From NCBI GenBank assembly GCA_028870815.1, contig JAGWOU010000031.1, forward strand, positions 1-10,815: a DNA stretch of 10,815 nt. The letters are read 5' to 3'. Positions within the stretch are counted from its first letter, which is position 1. Each line of letters starts with the position of its first letter. This DNA comes from Rhodospirillales bacterium. GTDB lineage: Bacteria; Pseudomonadota; Alphaproteobacteria; Acetobacterales; Acetobacteraceae. The position numbers and the translations under genes were made by a program. The notes beneath the pieces were generated by a model that worked only from the letters and a program-made list of their open reading frames with translations, had not been told where the DNA came from and made no database searches. Positions 1 through 6,472 of this stretch are shown piece by piece.

Positions 1-1573
1 GGGGATCGCCGCGTTCGTCCCCGGCAAAATGCCGCCGGGCATGGAGGTAATCGGCAAGGCGGCGGGGCAGGGGATCAACGCGAACATCCAGCCGGTTTTC
101 CATTCCGGTTACGTGCCCGGTAAATCCTTCCTGGATTTGCAGAATGACGTGACGGTAAAGGATGTGAAGCTGGCCGAGCGCGAGGGCTTTGCCTCAGTGG
201 AGCATATGAAGCGCTACACCACGCTGGGCATGGCGACGGATCAGGGCAAGACCGCGAATGTGAACGCCATTGGCGTGCTCGCGGAAGCGCTGGGGCGCGG
301 CATTGGCGAAACGGGCACCACGCGCTTCCGCCCGCCTTACGTGCCGGTTTCCATCGGCGCGCTGGCGGGGGCGCATACGGGCAAGCATTTCCGCCCGACG
401 CGCCTGACCCCCACCCATGAATGGGCGAAGGCGCTGGGGGCCGTGTTCGTGGAAACGGGCCCCTGGTTGCGTGCCCAGTATTTCCCCCGACCGGGTGAGG
501 ATTGGCTAGCCGCCGCCCAGCGCGAGGTGAAGGCCGTGCGCGAGGCCGTGGGCATCTGCGATGTCACCACGCTAGGCAAGATCGATATTCAGGGGCCTGA
601 CGCCGCGAAGTTCCTGGAGCGCGCCTACACCAATAGCTGGACCAATCTGCCCATTGGCAAGGTGCGCTACGGGCTGATGCTGCGCGAGGACGGCATGGTG
701 ATGGATGACGGCACCACCGCGCGCCTGGGCGAAACCCATTTCGTGATGACCACCACCACCGCCAATGCCGGGCGGGTGATGCAGCAATTGGAATTCTACG
801 CCCAGGTGTTGTGGCCGGAGCTGGATGTGTCGCTCATTTCCGTGACCGACCAATGGGGGCAGATTGCCGTGGCGGGGCCGCGCTCCACCGCCACGCTGGA
901 GAAACTTGTCGATGCGCCCTTCGACCTTTCTGACGAGGCGTTCCCCTACATGGCCTGCGGTGAGCTGACGGTGTGTGGCGGCGTGCCGGCGCGGCTGTTC
1001 CGTATCTCCTTCTCGGGTGAACGCGCTTATGAACTCGCCGTGCCCGCCCGCTATGCCCATGCGTTGGCGGAAAAGCTGATGGAAGCCGGCGCGGAATATG
1101 GCATCGCGCCCTATGGCACCGAGGCCCTGGGCATCATGCGGATCGAGAAAGGCCACGCCGCCGGGCCGGAGTTGAACGGCCAGACCACGGCGCATGATCT
1201 CGGGCTGCACAAGCTGCTCTCGAAGAAGAAGGATTTCATCGGCCGCGCCATGGCCGCGCGCCCAGCGCTGGTGGACCCGCAGCGCCCGGCATTGGTGGGG
1301 CTGAGGCCGGTGAACCCGCAGGATATCATCCGCGCAGGGAGTCATTTGCTCCCCATCGGGGCGGAGGCGGTGGCCGCCAACGACCAGGGGCATGTCACCT
1401 CCGCCGCGCGTAGTCCCAGTCTAGGTTCCATTGCGCTCGCCTTGCTGGCCAATGGCCCGGCGCGGCTGGGCGAAACGGTGCGCGTTTACGACCCTCTGCG
1501 CGGCGGGGATTTCCAGGCTGTCGTCACCCAGCCCGTGCATTACGATCCGGAAGGAAGGCGCCTTCATGCTTGA
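1..1573 (+). CDS. soxA: Sarcosine oxidase, alpha subunit (C-terminal part, 5' end outside window)
   Basis: The frame is open from base 2 to TGA 1571-1573 (523 codons), so the N-terminal half lies off the left edge. ATG 29 is internal, not a start. The enzyme oxidatively demethylates sarcosine to glycine and transfers the methyl group to THF as 5,10-methylene-THF, releasing H2O2; it is a cytoplasmic SoxBDAG heterotetramer. The first part carries the SoxA signature QNDVTVKDVKLA followed by KRYTTLGMATDQGK. The later part is a GcvT-like (aminomethyltransferase) folate-binding domain with RYGLMLREDGMVMDDG, the GTEALGIMRIEKGH segment and LGLHKLLSKKKDFIG. The C-terminus (YDPEGRRLHA) looks intact. 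Full-length family members are about 1000 residues, so roughly half is present. It overlaps soxG by 8 bp, as expected in a sox operon; soxB and soxD should lie upstream. The identification rests on long family-specific motifs and is secure. Confidence 0.96.
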   Translation, partial: GIAAFVPGKMPPGMEVIGKAAGQGINANIQPVFHSGYVPGKSFLDLQNDVTVKDVKLAEREGFASVEHMKRYTTLGMATDQGKTANVNAIGVLAEALGRGIGETGTTRFRPPYVPVSIGALAGAHTGKHFRPTRLTPTHEWAKALGAVFVETGPWLRAQYFPRPGEDWLAAAQREVKAVREAVGICDVTTLGKIDIQGPDAAKFLERAYTNSWTNLPIGKVRYGLMLREDGMVMDDGTTARLGETHFVMTTTTANAGRVMQQLEFYAQVLWPELDVSLISVTDQWGQIAVAGPRSTATLEKLVDAPFDLSDEAFPYMACGELTVCGGVPARLFRISFSGERAYELAVPARYAHALAEKLMEAGAEYGIAPYGTEALGIMRIEKGHAAGPELNGQTTAHDLGLHKLLSKKKDFIGRAMAARPALVDPQRPALVGLRPVNPQDIIRAGSHLLPIGAEAVAANDQGHVTSAARSPSLGSIALALLANGPARLGETVRVYDPLRGGDFQAVVTQPVHYDPEGRRLHA

Positions 1574-2060
1574 TGCTGCTGTTCCGGCCTTCGCGCCGCA
1601 TCCTTTCATCGGCGCTGTGCCAGCCCGGCGCATCCGCAGCCTGGCGGCCTACAAGACCACGCTGCCTGCGCTGGAAGCGGCGATGGGTATTACGCTGCCC
1701 GCCACGCCGAAGCGCATCGCCCACCAGGGGGCGGAGATTCTCTGGAACGGCCCGGGCCAATGGCTGGTGCTGGGGGAGTTGGAGCTGCCCGCTGCCCATG
1801 CCGCTATTACCGAGCAGACAGACGGGCTCTGCCTGCTCAGCCTTTCCGGCCCGCACGCCGTGGAGATTTTAAAGCGGCTTCTGCCCATCGACATCGCCCG
1901 CTTCGGGGTGGATGAGGTGGCCATCACTAGCGCCGCGCATATCGGCGTTCGTGTATGGCGCGAAGGTGATCATTTCATTCTGGCTTGTTTTCGTTCGTTT
2001 GGTGAGGCGCTACACCACGCCATCATGCAGGCGGCAGACGGATTATGCGGACGAGGTTGA
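1566..2060 (+). CDS. soxG: Sarcosine oxidase, gamma subunit
   Basis: A 164-residue protein, the small subunit of heterotetrameric sarcosine oxidase. The family resembles part of the GcvT fold and packs on the folate-binding half of SoxA. Visible family features are the GPGQWLVLG stretch (residues 62-70), LLSLSGPHAVEILKRLLPID (about 90-109) and the final WREGDHFILACFRSF region (131-145). The start chosen is ATG 1566, preceded by AAGGAAGG at 1551-1558 (7 nt spacing). It lies 8 bp inside soxA, implying translational coupling. Earlier in-frame codons read through soxA and are not credible starts. A strong hairpin lies 2 bp after the stop, so soxG is probably the last gene of the sox operon. The length is slightly short but within what I expect for the family. 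Confidence 0.92.
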   Translation: MLDAAVPAFAPHPFIGAVPARRIRSLAAYKTTLPALEAAMGITLPATPKRIAHQGAEILWNGPGQWLVLGELELPAAHAAITEQTDGLCLLSLSGPHAVEILKRLLPIDIARFGVDEVAITSAAHIGVRVWREGDHFILACFRSFGEALHHAIMQAADGLCGRG

Positions 2061-2061
2061 G

Positions 2062-2090
2062 GACAGCGCGGTGCGCGCTGTCTTGCTTTG
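2062..2090 (+). terminator. Rho-independent terminator after soxG
   Basis: A perfect 9-bp stem, GACAGCGCG (2062-2070) and CGCGCTGTC (2074-2082), closes a GTG loop and is followed by TTGCTTTG (2083-2090). The stem is GC-rich and begins 2 bp after the soxG stop. The U-tract is interrupted by G and C, so termination may be partial. It probably separates the sox operon from purU-folD, or attenuates read-through into them. Confidence 0.72.
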
Positions 2091-2141
2091 CGCGGCTGCC
2101 CGCGCAATTCCCCCATTAGATATTGCAGGAATCGTTTCATC

Positions 2142-3002
2142 ATGTCCCAAACTCACCACGTGCTCACCCTCTCCTGCGTCAACAAGCCCGGGATTGTCTC
2201 AGCTGTTTCCACATATTTGTTCGAACAAGGTGCTGATATCCGAGAGGCCCAGCAATTCGACGATCTGGAGACAGGAAAGTTTTTCGCCCGTATTGCCTTT
2301 GCGTTGGTGGGCGGCGCGCAGATAAAGTCATTGCGCGAGGGCTTTGCCGCCATTGCCGAACCGTTCAAGATTACCTGGAAGCTTTCGGACCATTCCGCCC
2401 CGCGCAAGGTGCTGCTGCTGGTTTCAAAATTCGACCACTGCCTCGCGGATCTGCTCTACCGCTGGCGCATCGGCGAGATGGAGATGCAGCCGGTCGGCAT
2501 CGTCTCCAACCATCCGCGAGAGGTTTATAACGGGCTCGATTTCGGTGCCATTCCCTTTCACCATCTGCCCATCACCAAAGAGAGCAAGATGGAGCAGGAG
2601 GCGCAGATCTGGTCCATTGTGAAGGAAAGTGGCGCGGAGCTGGTGGTGCTGGCGCGGTATATGCAAATCCTATCGGACGCGCTGGCGCAGAAGCTCTCAG
2701 GTAAATGCATCAACATCCATCATTCATTCCTGCCTGGCTTCAAAGGGGCCAAGCCCTACCACCAGGCACATAAACGCGGGGTGAAGCTGATCGGCGCCAC
2801 GGCGCATTACGTCACGGCGGATCTCGATGAAGGCCCGATTATCGAGCAGGACGTGGAGCGGATTACCCATGGTGACACGCCGGATGATCTCGTCCGCAAG
2901 GGGCGCGATATCGAGCGCCGGGTACTGGCGCGCGCCGTGCGCTACCATCTGGAGGACCGGGTGATTTTGAACGGGTCCAAGACAGTCGTCTTCGCCAGCT
3001 AG
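2142..3002 (+). CDS. purU: Formyltetrahydrofolate deformylase
   Basis: A 286-residue cytoplasmic hydrolase that converts 10-formyl-THF to formate and THF. An ACT domain occupies about residues 6-80 (HHVLTLSCVNKPGIVSAVS, then QQFDD). A formyltransferase-fold catalytic domain follows from about 87 to 270. Catalytic residues expected by analogy with PurN are visible: N191 and H193 in NIHHSFLPGFKGAKPY, and D229 in ADLDEGPIIEQD. The start is ATG 2142, giving the family-typical MSQTHHVL N-terminus, with AGGA at 2127-2130 (11 nt spacing, weak). An upstream in-frame ATG at 2088 lies inside the terminator tail and adds 18 unlike residues. The gene follows the sox terminator and precedes folD by 30 bp. 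In sarcosine or glycine betaine catabolism PurU frees THF from surplus C1 units, which fits this position. Confidence 0.95.
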   Translation: MSQTHHVLTLSCVNKPGIVSAVSTYLFEQGADIREAQQFDDLETGKFFARIAFALVGGAQIKSLREGFAAIAEPFKITWKLSDHSAPRKVLLLVSKFDHCLADLLYRWRIGEMEMQPVGIVSNHPREVYNGLDFGAIPFHHLPITKESKMEQEAQIWSIVKESGAELVVLARYMQILSDALAQKLSGKCINIHHSFLPGFKGAKPYHQAHKRGVKLIGATAHYVTADLDEGPIIEQDVERITHGDTPDDLVRKGRDIERRVLARAVRYHLEDRVILNGSKTVVFAS

Positions 3003-3027
3003 TTCAGCTAGAAGGCGCGCAAGCTAT

Positions 3028-3044
3028 GGAGGATGACCGATTTG
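3028..3044 (+). promoter_or_regulatory. Ribosome binding site deciding the folD start
   Basis: GGAGG at 3028-3032 directly abuts ATG 3033 with no spacer, so the ribosome is unlikely to start there. It lies 9 nt ahead of TTG 3042, a good distance. Starting at TTG gives the usual FolD N-terminus (M)ADIIDGKA, whereas ATG would add three residues. Confidence 0.6.
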
Positions 3045-3899
3045 GCTGACATCATCGACGGCAAGGCCTTCGCGGCCAGTTTGCGCGCCGCCATCGCGTC
3101 GGAAGTCGCGGGTTTGCCCTATAAGCCGGGCCTTGCCGTGGTGCTGGTGGGGGAGGACCCGGCCTCGAAAGTCTATGTCGCCAACAAGGCGAAGCAGACG
3201 GTGGAAGCGGGCATGGCTTCCTTCGAGCACAAGCTGCCGGCCGACACCACGCGGGAAAATCTGCTGACCCTGGTGCGGCAGTTGAACGCCGACCTGAAAG
3301 TGCATGGCATTCTGGTGCAGTTGCCGCTGCCCAAGCATCTGAACGCGGATGAGGTGATCGCCGCCATCTCGCCAGAGAAAGACGTTGACGGGCTGACCGT
3401 GGTGAATGCCGGGCGTCTCGTCTCCGGGCTGCCGGGGCTGGTGCCCTGCACGCCACTGGGTTGCATCCTGCTGCTTGAGGATAGGCTGCCGGATATGACC
3501 GGGCTGAATGCCGTGGTGATCGGGCGCTCCAACCTCGTCGGCAAGCCCATTGCACAGCTTCTCTTGCAAAAGAACTGCACGGTGACGATGGCGCATTCCC
3601 GCACCCGCAATCTGCCTGGGCTGTGCCGCACGGCGGATATTCTGGTGGCCGCCGTTGGCCGGCCGGAAATGGTGAAGGGCGATTGGGTCAAGCCGGGTGC
3701 CACGGTCATCGATGTTGGCATCAACCGCGTCCCTGCCGAGGGCGGCAAAACCAGGCTGGTAGGCGACGTGGCCTATACGGAAGCCGCACAGTTGGCCGGG
3801 GCCATCACCCCGGTGCCGGGCGGGGTGGGGCCCATGACCATCGCCTGCCTGCTGCGCAACACGCTTACCGCCGCGAAACGCCTCGAAACGGCGAAATAA
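3042..3899 (+). CDS. folD: Bifunctional methylene-THF dehydrogenase / methenyl-THF cyclohydrolase
   Basis: A 285-residue cytoplasmic enzyme that interconverts 5,10-methylene-THF and 10-formyl-THF with NADP. From the TTG start, the folate-site signature VGEDPASKVYVANKAK holds Y45 and the catalytic K49. LVQLPLP holds Q93, and SPEKDVDGLTVVN holds the conserved D116. The nucleotide-binding loop GRSNLVGKP spans 161-169, and the C-terminal signature PVPGGVGPMTIACLL spans about 257-271. Length and domain order are normal. The start is set by GGAGG spacing (TTG 3042); ATG 3033 in the same frame is the alternative and adds three residues. It sits 30-40 bp after purU, probably in one transcript. Between sarcosine oxidase (source of methylene-THF) and PurU (consumer of 10-formyl-THF), FolD supplies the linking step. 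Confidence 0.96.
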   Translation: MADIIDGKAFAASLRAAIASEVAGLPYKPGLAVVLVGEDPASKVYVANKAKQTVEAGMASFEHKLPADTTRENLLTLVRQLNADLKVHGILVQLPLPKHLNADEVIAAISPEKDVDGLTVVNAGRLVSGLPGLVPCTPLGCILLLEDRLPDMTGLNAVVIGRSNLVGKPIAQLLLQKNCTVTMAHSRTRNLPGLCRTADILVAAVGRPEMVKGDWVKPGATVIDVGINRVPAEGGKTRLVGDVAYTEAAQLAGAITPVPGGVGPMTIACLLRNTLTAAKRLETAK

Positions 3900-3958
3900 C
3901 AAACTGGCCTTTTCAACCTCCGCGGCATAAGACAAATGTTAGGAGGACCGTGGAAGAC

Positions 3959-4672
3959 ATGCCCAGCCAGGCCAAGCCAGACGGCAAGAAAGCCCAGATC
4001 ATCAAGGCGCCTTTGCCCCAGGCGCTGGAGCAGGCGGGGCTGCCCGCCGACCTAGCGGAACCCTACAACACCGGCAGTGGCGCCGCGGCGGTTTCAGACC
4101 TGACACTGGAACAGGCGATTGGCGTGCAGGTGCGCCAGTTGCGCCGGCGCGTGGGCATTACTGTGTCCGAACTGGCGGCTGCCGCGGGGCTTTCCGGCGG
4201 CATGCTCTCAAAGATTGAAAACGGGCAGATCTCGCCCTCGCTTGCTTCCCTGCAATCGCTGGCGGGCGCCCTCAACGTGCCGATCACCACCTTCTTCTCC
4301 ACCTTCGAGGAGAAGCGCGATTGTTCCTTCGTGAAATCGGGCACTGGCGTGGTTATCGAGCGCCGCGGCACTAAGGCCGGGCATCAATATTCCCTGCTTG
4401 GCCACGCGCTGGGCGGCAATGTGGTGGTGGAACCCTATCTCATCACGCTCAGCAAGGATGCGGTTGCCTATCCCGCCTTTCAGCACGAGGGCACGGAATT
4501 CATCTACATGCTCACCGGCGAGGTTCTCTACCGCCATGGCGACCAGTCTTACCATCTTGCCCCCGGGGATGCGTTGCTGTTTGATTCCGCCGCTCCGCAC
4601 GGCCCGGAGAAGCTGTTGGTCAAGCCGATGACCTATCTTTCCATCATTACCTACGCCCGCGAGCCGAGCTGA
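3959..4672 (+). CDS. XRE-family regulator with C-terminal cupin domain
   Basis: A 237-residue DNA-binding regulator. An XRE helix-turn-helix occupies about residues 52-112 (IGVQVRQLRRRVGITVSELA, then GLSGGMLSKIENGQISPSL). A cupin_2 domain follows from about 155 to 232, with candidate metal/ligand residues H176, E177 and E180 (HEGTEFIYMLTGEV) and H214 in PGDALLFDSAAPHGP. About 45 low-complexity residues precede the HTH. The layout matches the PuuR/SutR-type class, in which the cupin senses a small metabolite. AGGAGG at 3941-3946 lies 12 nt before ATG 3959 and 3 nt before an in-frame GTG at 3950 (240 residues), so either start is possible. It begins 59 bp after folD and is 4 bp from tenA, so it probably controls itself and tenA, perhaps the C1 genes too. 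The ligand is not evident. Confidence 0.88.
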   Translation: MPSQAKPDGKKAQIIKAPLPQALEQAGLPADLAEPYNTGSGAAAVSDLTLEQAIGVQVRQLRRRVGITVSELAAAAGLSGGMLSKIENGQISPSLASLQSLAGALNVPITTFFSTFEEKRDCSFVKSGTGVVIERRGTKAGHQYSLLGHALGGNVVVEPYLITLSKDAVAYPAFQHEGTEFIYMLTGEVLYRHGDQSYHLAPGDALLFDSAAPHGPEKLLVKPMTYLSIITYAREPS

Positions 4673-4676
4673 ATTC

Positions 4677-5336
4677 ATGGCGGTTTTGTTTGAGCGCCTG
4701 CGCGATGGCGCGGGCACGGCGTGGCATGAATATGTGCGCCATCCGTTTGTCGAGGCGTTGGCGGATGGTACGCTAAGCCGCCCGGCTTTCCGGAACTTCC
4801 TTGTCCAGGACTATTTGTTTCTCATCCAGTATGCCCGCGCCTATGCGCTGCTCGCCTATAAGCTGGAGGAGCTGCCGGATATTCAGGCGGCGCTGGAAAC
4901 CGCGAAGGCGCTGATTGAGACCGAGATGCCCCTGCATGTGGCCTATTGCGCCGGCTGGGGCATTTCCGAACCTGAGATGCGCGCGGCACCGCCATCGCTC
5001 GAAATGGTGGCCTATACGCGTTATGTGATCGAGGTTGGCTTTACCGGCGATGCGTTGGATCTGCTGGCGGCTCTGGCGCCCTGCATCGCGGGCTATGCCG
5101 AAATCGGCGCCTGGGCGGCGGCGAAAGCGGGTCCGGCCAATCCATATAAAGACTGGATCGATACATATACCGGCGAGGACTACCTTAAATCGGTCGGCGC
5201 TTCGTTGGCGATGATCGACCGGGTCGGTGCGGTTTCCGGTGCCGAGGCGAGATGGCAGCGGTTGCAGGCCATCTTCACCCAGGCAACAAAACTGGAAGCC
5301 GCGTTCTGGAACACTGGCTGGGTGCTGCAAGCCTAA
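4677..5336 (+). CDS. tenA: TenA/thiaminase II family protein
   Basis: A 219-residue all-helical haem-oxygenase-like fold protein. Characterised TenA-C enzymes hydrolyse aminopyrimidine breakdown products of thiamine to HMP for salvage. Residues of the Bacillus subtilis active site appear kept: D45 in FLVQDYLFL, Y114 in VAYTRYV, the nucleophile C136 in LAPCIAGYAEIG, Y140, and E207 in KLEAAFWNTGW. Helix P/YKDWIDTYTGEDY (156-169) is also typical. Length is normal. ATG 4677 follows the regulator stop by 4 bp with no clear Shine-Dalgarno, suggesting translational coupling. No other thiamine gene and no obvious TPP riboswitch is present. The neighbours are folate-C1 genes, so the physiological substrate may differ from HMP precursors. 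The stop codon overlaps the convergent mbfA stop. Confidence 0.9.
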   Translation: MAVLFERLRDGAGTAWHEYVRHPFVEALADGTLSRPAFRNFLVQDYLFLIQYARAYALLAYKLEELPDIQAALETAKALIETEMPLHVAYCAGWGISEPEMRAAPPSLEMVAYTRYVIEVGFTGDALDLLAALAPCIAGYAEIGAWAAAKAGPANPYKDWIDTYTGEDYLKSVGASLAMIDRVGAVSGAEARWQRLQAIFTQATKLEAAFWNTGWVLQA

Positions 5337-6289
5337 CCCGCGCCGATCAGTACCCCGGTTGCGAAAACCAGCGCGCCGCCCAGCGCCACTTGCAGCGTGG
5401 CGCGCAGGGGGGAAGTGTCCATGAAACGCCAGCGGATCCAGGAGATCGTGGACAATTCCACAATCACGACGATGATGGCGACGATGAGTGCCACATGCAG
5501 GCTGGGGATAAGGAAGGGCAAGGTATGGCCGAGCCCGCCCAAAGTGGTCATCAGTCCGGTGACGACGCCACGCACATAAGGTGTGCCGCGCCCGGTGAGG
5601 GAGCCGTCGTCGGAGAGTGCTTCCGCGAAGCCCATGGAAATGCCCGCCCCCAGAGAGGCCGCCGCTCCCACCAGGAAGGTGGAGAACGTGTTGCCGGTTG
5701 AGAAGGCAGCGGCAAAAATGGGCGCCAGGGTCGAGACCGAGCCATCCATGAGTCCGACCAGGCTGGGCTGGATATATTGCAGCACGAACTGCCGTTTGGC
5801 GTGCTGGTCTTCCAGGGAGCGTACATCCGCCGGCAGGTTTTGCTCGGACAGCACATCCGCCCGATGTTCATGCGCGGCTTCAGCCTCGGCCAGGTCGCCC
5901 AGCAGCTTGCGGATGGAAACATCGCTGGTCCGCTCCGCGGCGTTGCGATAGAAGCGCTGGGTTTCCTGCTCCATGCTTTCCGCCAGCTTGCGCACGTCGT
6001 CGATGTTCGGCTTCGGAAATTGCCAGACGGAAGGGCGGTTGATGAAGCCGCGCACATCCTGCCGGCGGATCAGCGGAATATGCTCCCCGAATTTTTCCCG
6101 GTAGAGTTCCAGCAATTCCCGCCGGTGCTCGTTTTCCTCCGCCGCCATTTCCGAGAAAACCTTGGCCGTGCCGGGGTAGTCGTCACGCAGGCGTTCGGCG
6201 ATGTCGAGATAGATGCGGCCGTCTTCTTCCTCATTGCCGATGGCAAGAGCCAGGATCTCACGCTCCGAGAGCTGGGAAAAATCGCGCAT
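5333..6289 (-). CDS. mbfA: Membrane-bound ferritin MbfA (erythrin-VIT1 fusion, iron exporter)
   Basis: A 318-residue fusion. Residues 1-165 form a rubrerythrin/ferritin-like four-helix domain with a likely diiron site: E20 (GNEEEDGRIY), E52 and H55 (EENEHRR), E107/E109 (MEQETQRFY), E137 and H140 (EAEAAHEH). Residues 170-318 form a VIT1/CCC1-type membrane domain with about five helices, including QPSLVGLMDGSVSTLAP at its start and long hydrophobic runs near 203-223, 238-262, 264-286 and 297-317. MbfA of Bradyrhizobium and Agrobacterium exports iron and protects against iron and peroxide stress; there it is controlled by Irr. ATG 6289 is preceded by GGAG (7 nt spacing). Upstream open sequence lacks family similarity. 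It is transcribed toward tenA, with overlapping stop codons. Family assignment is secure; export is inferred from homologues. Confidence 0.93.
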   Translation of the reverse strand: MRDFSQLSEREILALAIGNEEEDGRIYLDIAERLRDDYPGTAKVFSEMAAEENEHRRELLELYREKFGEHIPLIRRQDVRGFINRPSVWQFPKPNIDDVRKLAESMEQETQRFYRNAAERTSDVSIRKLLGDLAEAEAAHEHRADVLSEQNLPADVRSLEDQHAKRQFVLQYIQPSLVGLMDGSVSTLAPIFAAAFSTGNTFSTFLVGAAASLGAGISMGFAEALSDDGSLTGRGTPYVRGVVTGLMTTLGGLGHTLPFLIPSLHVALIVAIIVVIVELSTISWIRWRFMDTSPLRATLQVALGGALVFATGVLIGAG

Positions 6290-6344
6290 GCGGATACTCC
6301 GGTTTGGGCCGTTCATCTGGCGCGGCGCGCGCCTCGCGTCAAGG

Positions 6345-6373
6345 ATTATAAGGGATTGAGAATGAATGGCTAT
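6345..6373 (-). promoter_or_regulatory. Candidate mbfA promoter with perfect -10
   Basis: On the - strand a consensus TATAAT occupies 6350-6345, placing transcription start near 6338 and leaving a leader of about 50 nt before mbfA ATG 6289. No good TTGACA-like -35 is found 16-18 nt upstream, which suggests an activator or repressor-controlled promoter. The -10 sits inside an interrupted dyad TCAA...TTGA. Next to it (6356-6365, + strand) TTGAGAATGA loosely resembles one half of an Irr-type iron control element. Confidence 0.4.
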
Positions 6374-6460
6374 TGCACCGGCTGCGGCAAGGTGGCTTTC
6401 CCGCGGCGCGTTGCCGCCCTTGGCAAAGCCTGTAGTATGGCAGGGGAAACAGCGGGATAG
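6362..6460 (+). CDS. Possible small protein with C-x-x-C (32 aa)
   Basis: An ORF of 32 codons plus TAG. It opens with MNGYCTGCGK, a CxxC pair like a zinc knuckle, followed by a basic stretch and a third Cys. AGGGA at 6351-6355 lies 6 nt before ATG 6362, a good ribosome binding site. It ends 12 bp before the SEC-C/sulfotransferase gene, so it could be a leader peptide or coupled small protein. Against it: the divergent mbfA promoter overlaps it, it is very short, and high-GC DNA gives many such frames. I treat it as a candidate only. Confidence 0.25.
   Translation: MNGYCTGCGKVAFPRRVAALGKACSMAGETAG
6411..6438 (+). promoter_or_regulatory. Weak candidate promoter for the sulfotransferase operon
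   Basis: TTGCCG (6411-6416) and TAGTAT (6433-6438) are separated by 16 bp, each matching 4 of 6 sigma-70-type consensus bases. This would start transcription near 6445, 28 bp before ATG 6473. It would leave the small ORF at 6362 outside the transcript. Confidence 0.28.
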
Positions 6461-6472
6461 AGCGGCTTGGCG

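Noticed and set aside
572..1393. Long 273-codon frame on the - strand inside soxA
   Set aside because: It lies wholly opposite a strongly conserved gene, its translation is His/Arg/Gly-rich without any motif, and such antisense frames are common at this GC content.
2083..2122. Possible purU promoter (TTGCGC ... TAGATA)
   Set aside because: The spacer is 23 bp, too long for a sigma-70-type promoter, and no better pairing was found.
2088..2141. Upstream ATG start for purU
   Set aside because: It lies in the terminator tail without a ribosome site, and the added 18 residues do not resemble the PurU N-terminus.
2997..3011. Direct repeat AGCTAG-TTC-AGCTAG at the purU stop
   Set aside because: Two 6-bp copies with a 3-bp gap, partly in coding sequence; too short to support a regulatory or recombination role.
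3024..3935. 303-codon - strand frame opposite folD
   Set aside because: folD has complete family motifs on the + strand; the antisense translation is low-complexity Arg/His/Gln with no recognisable domain.
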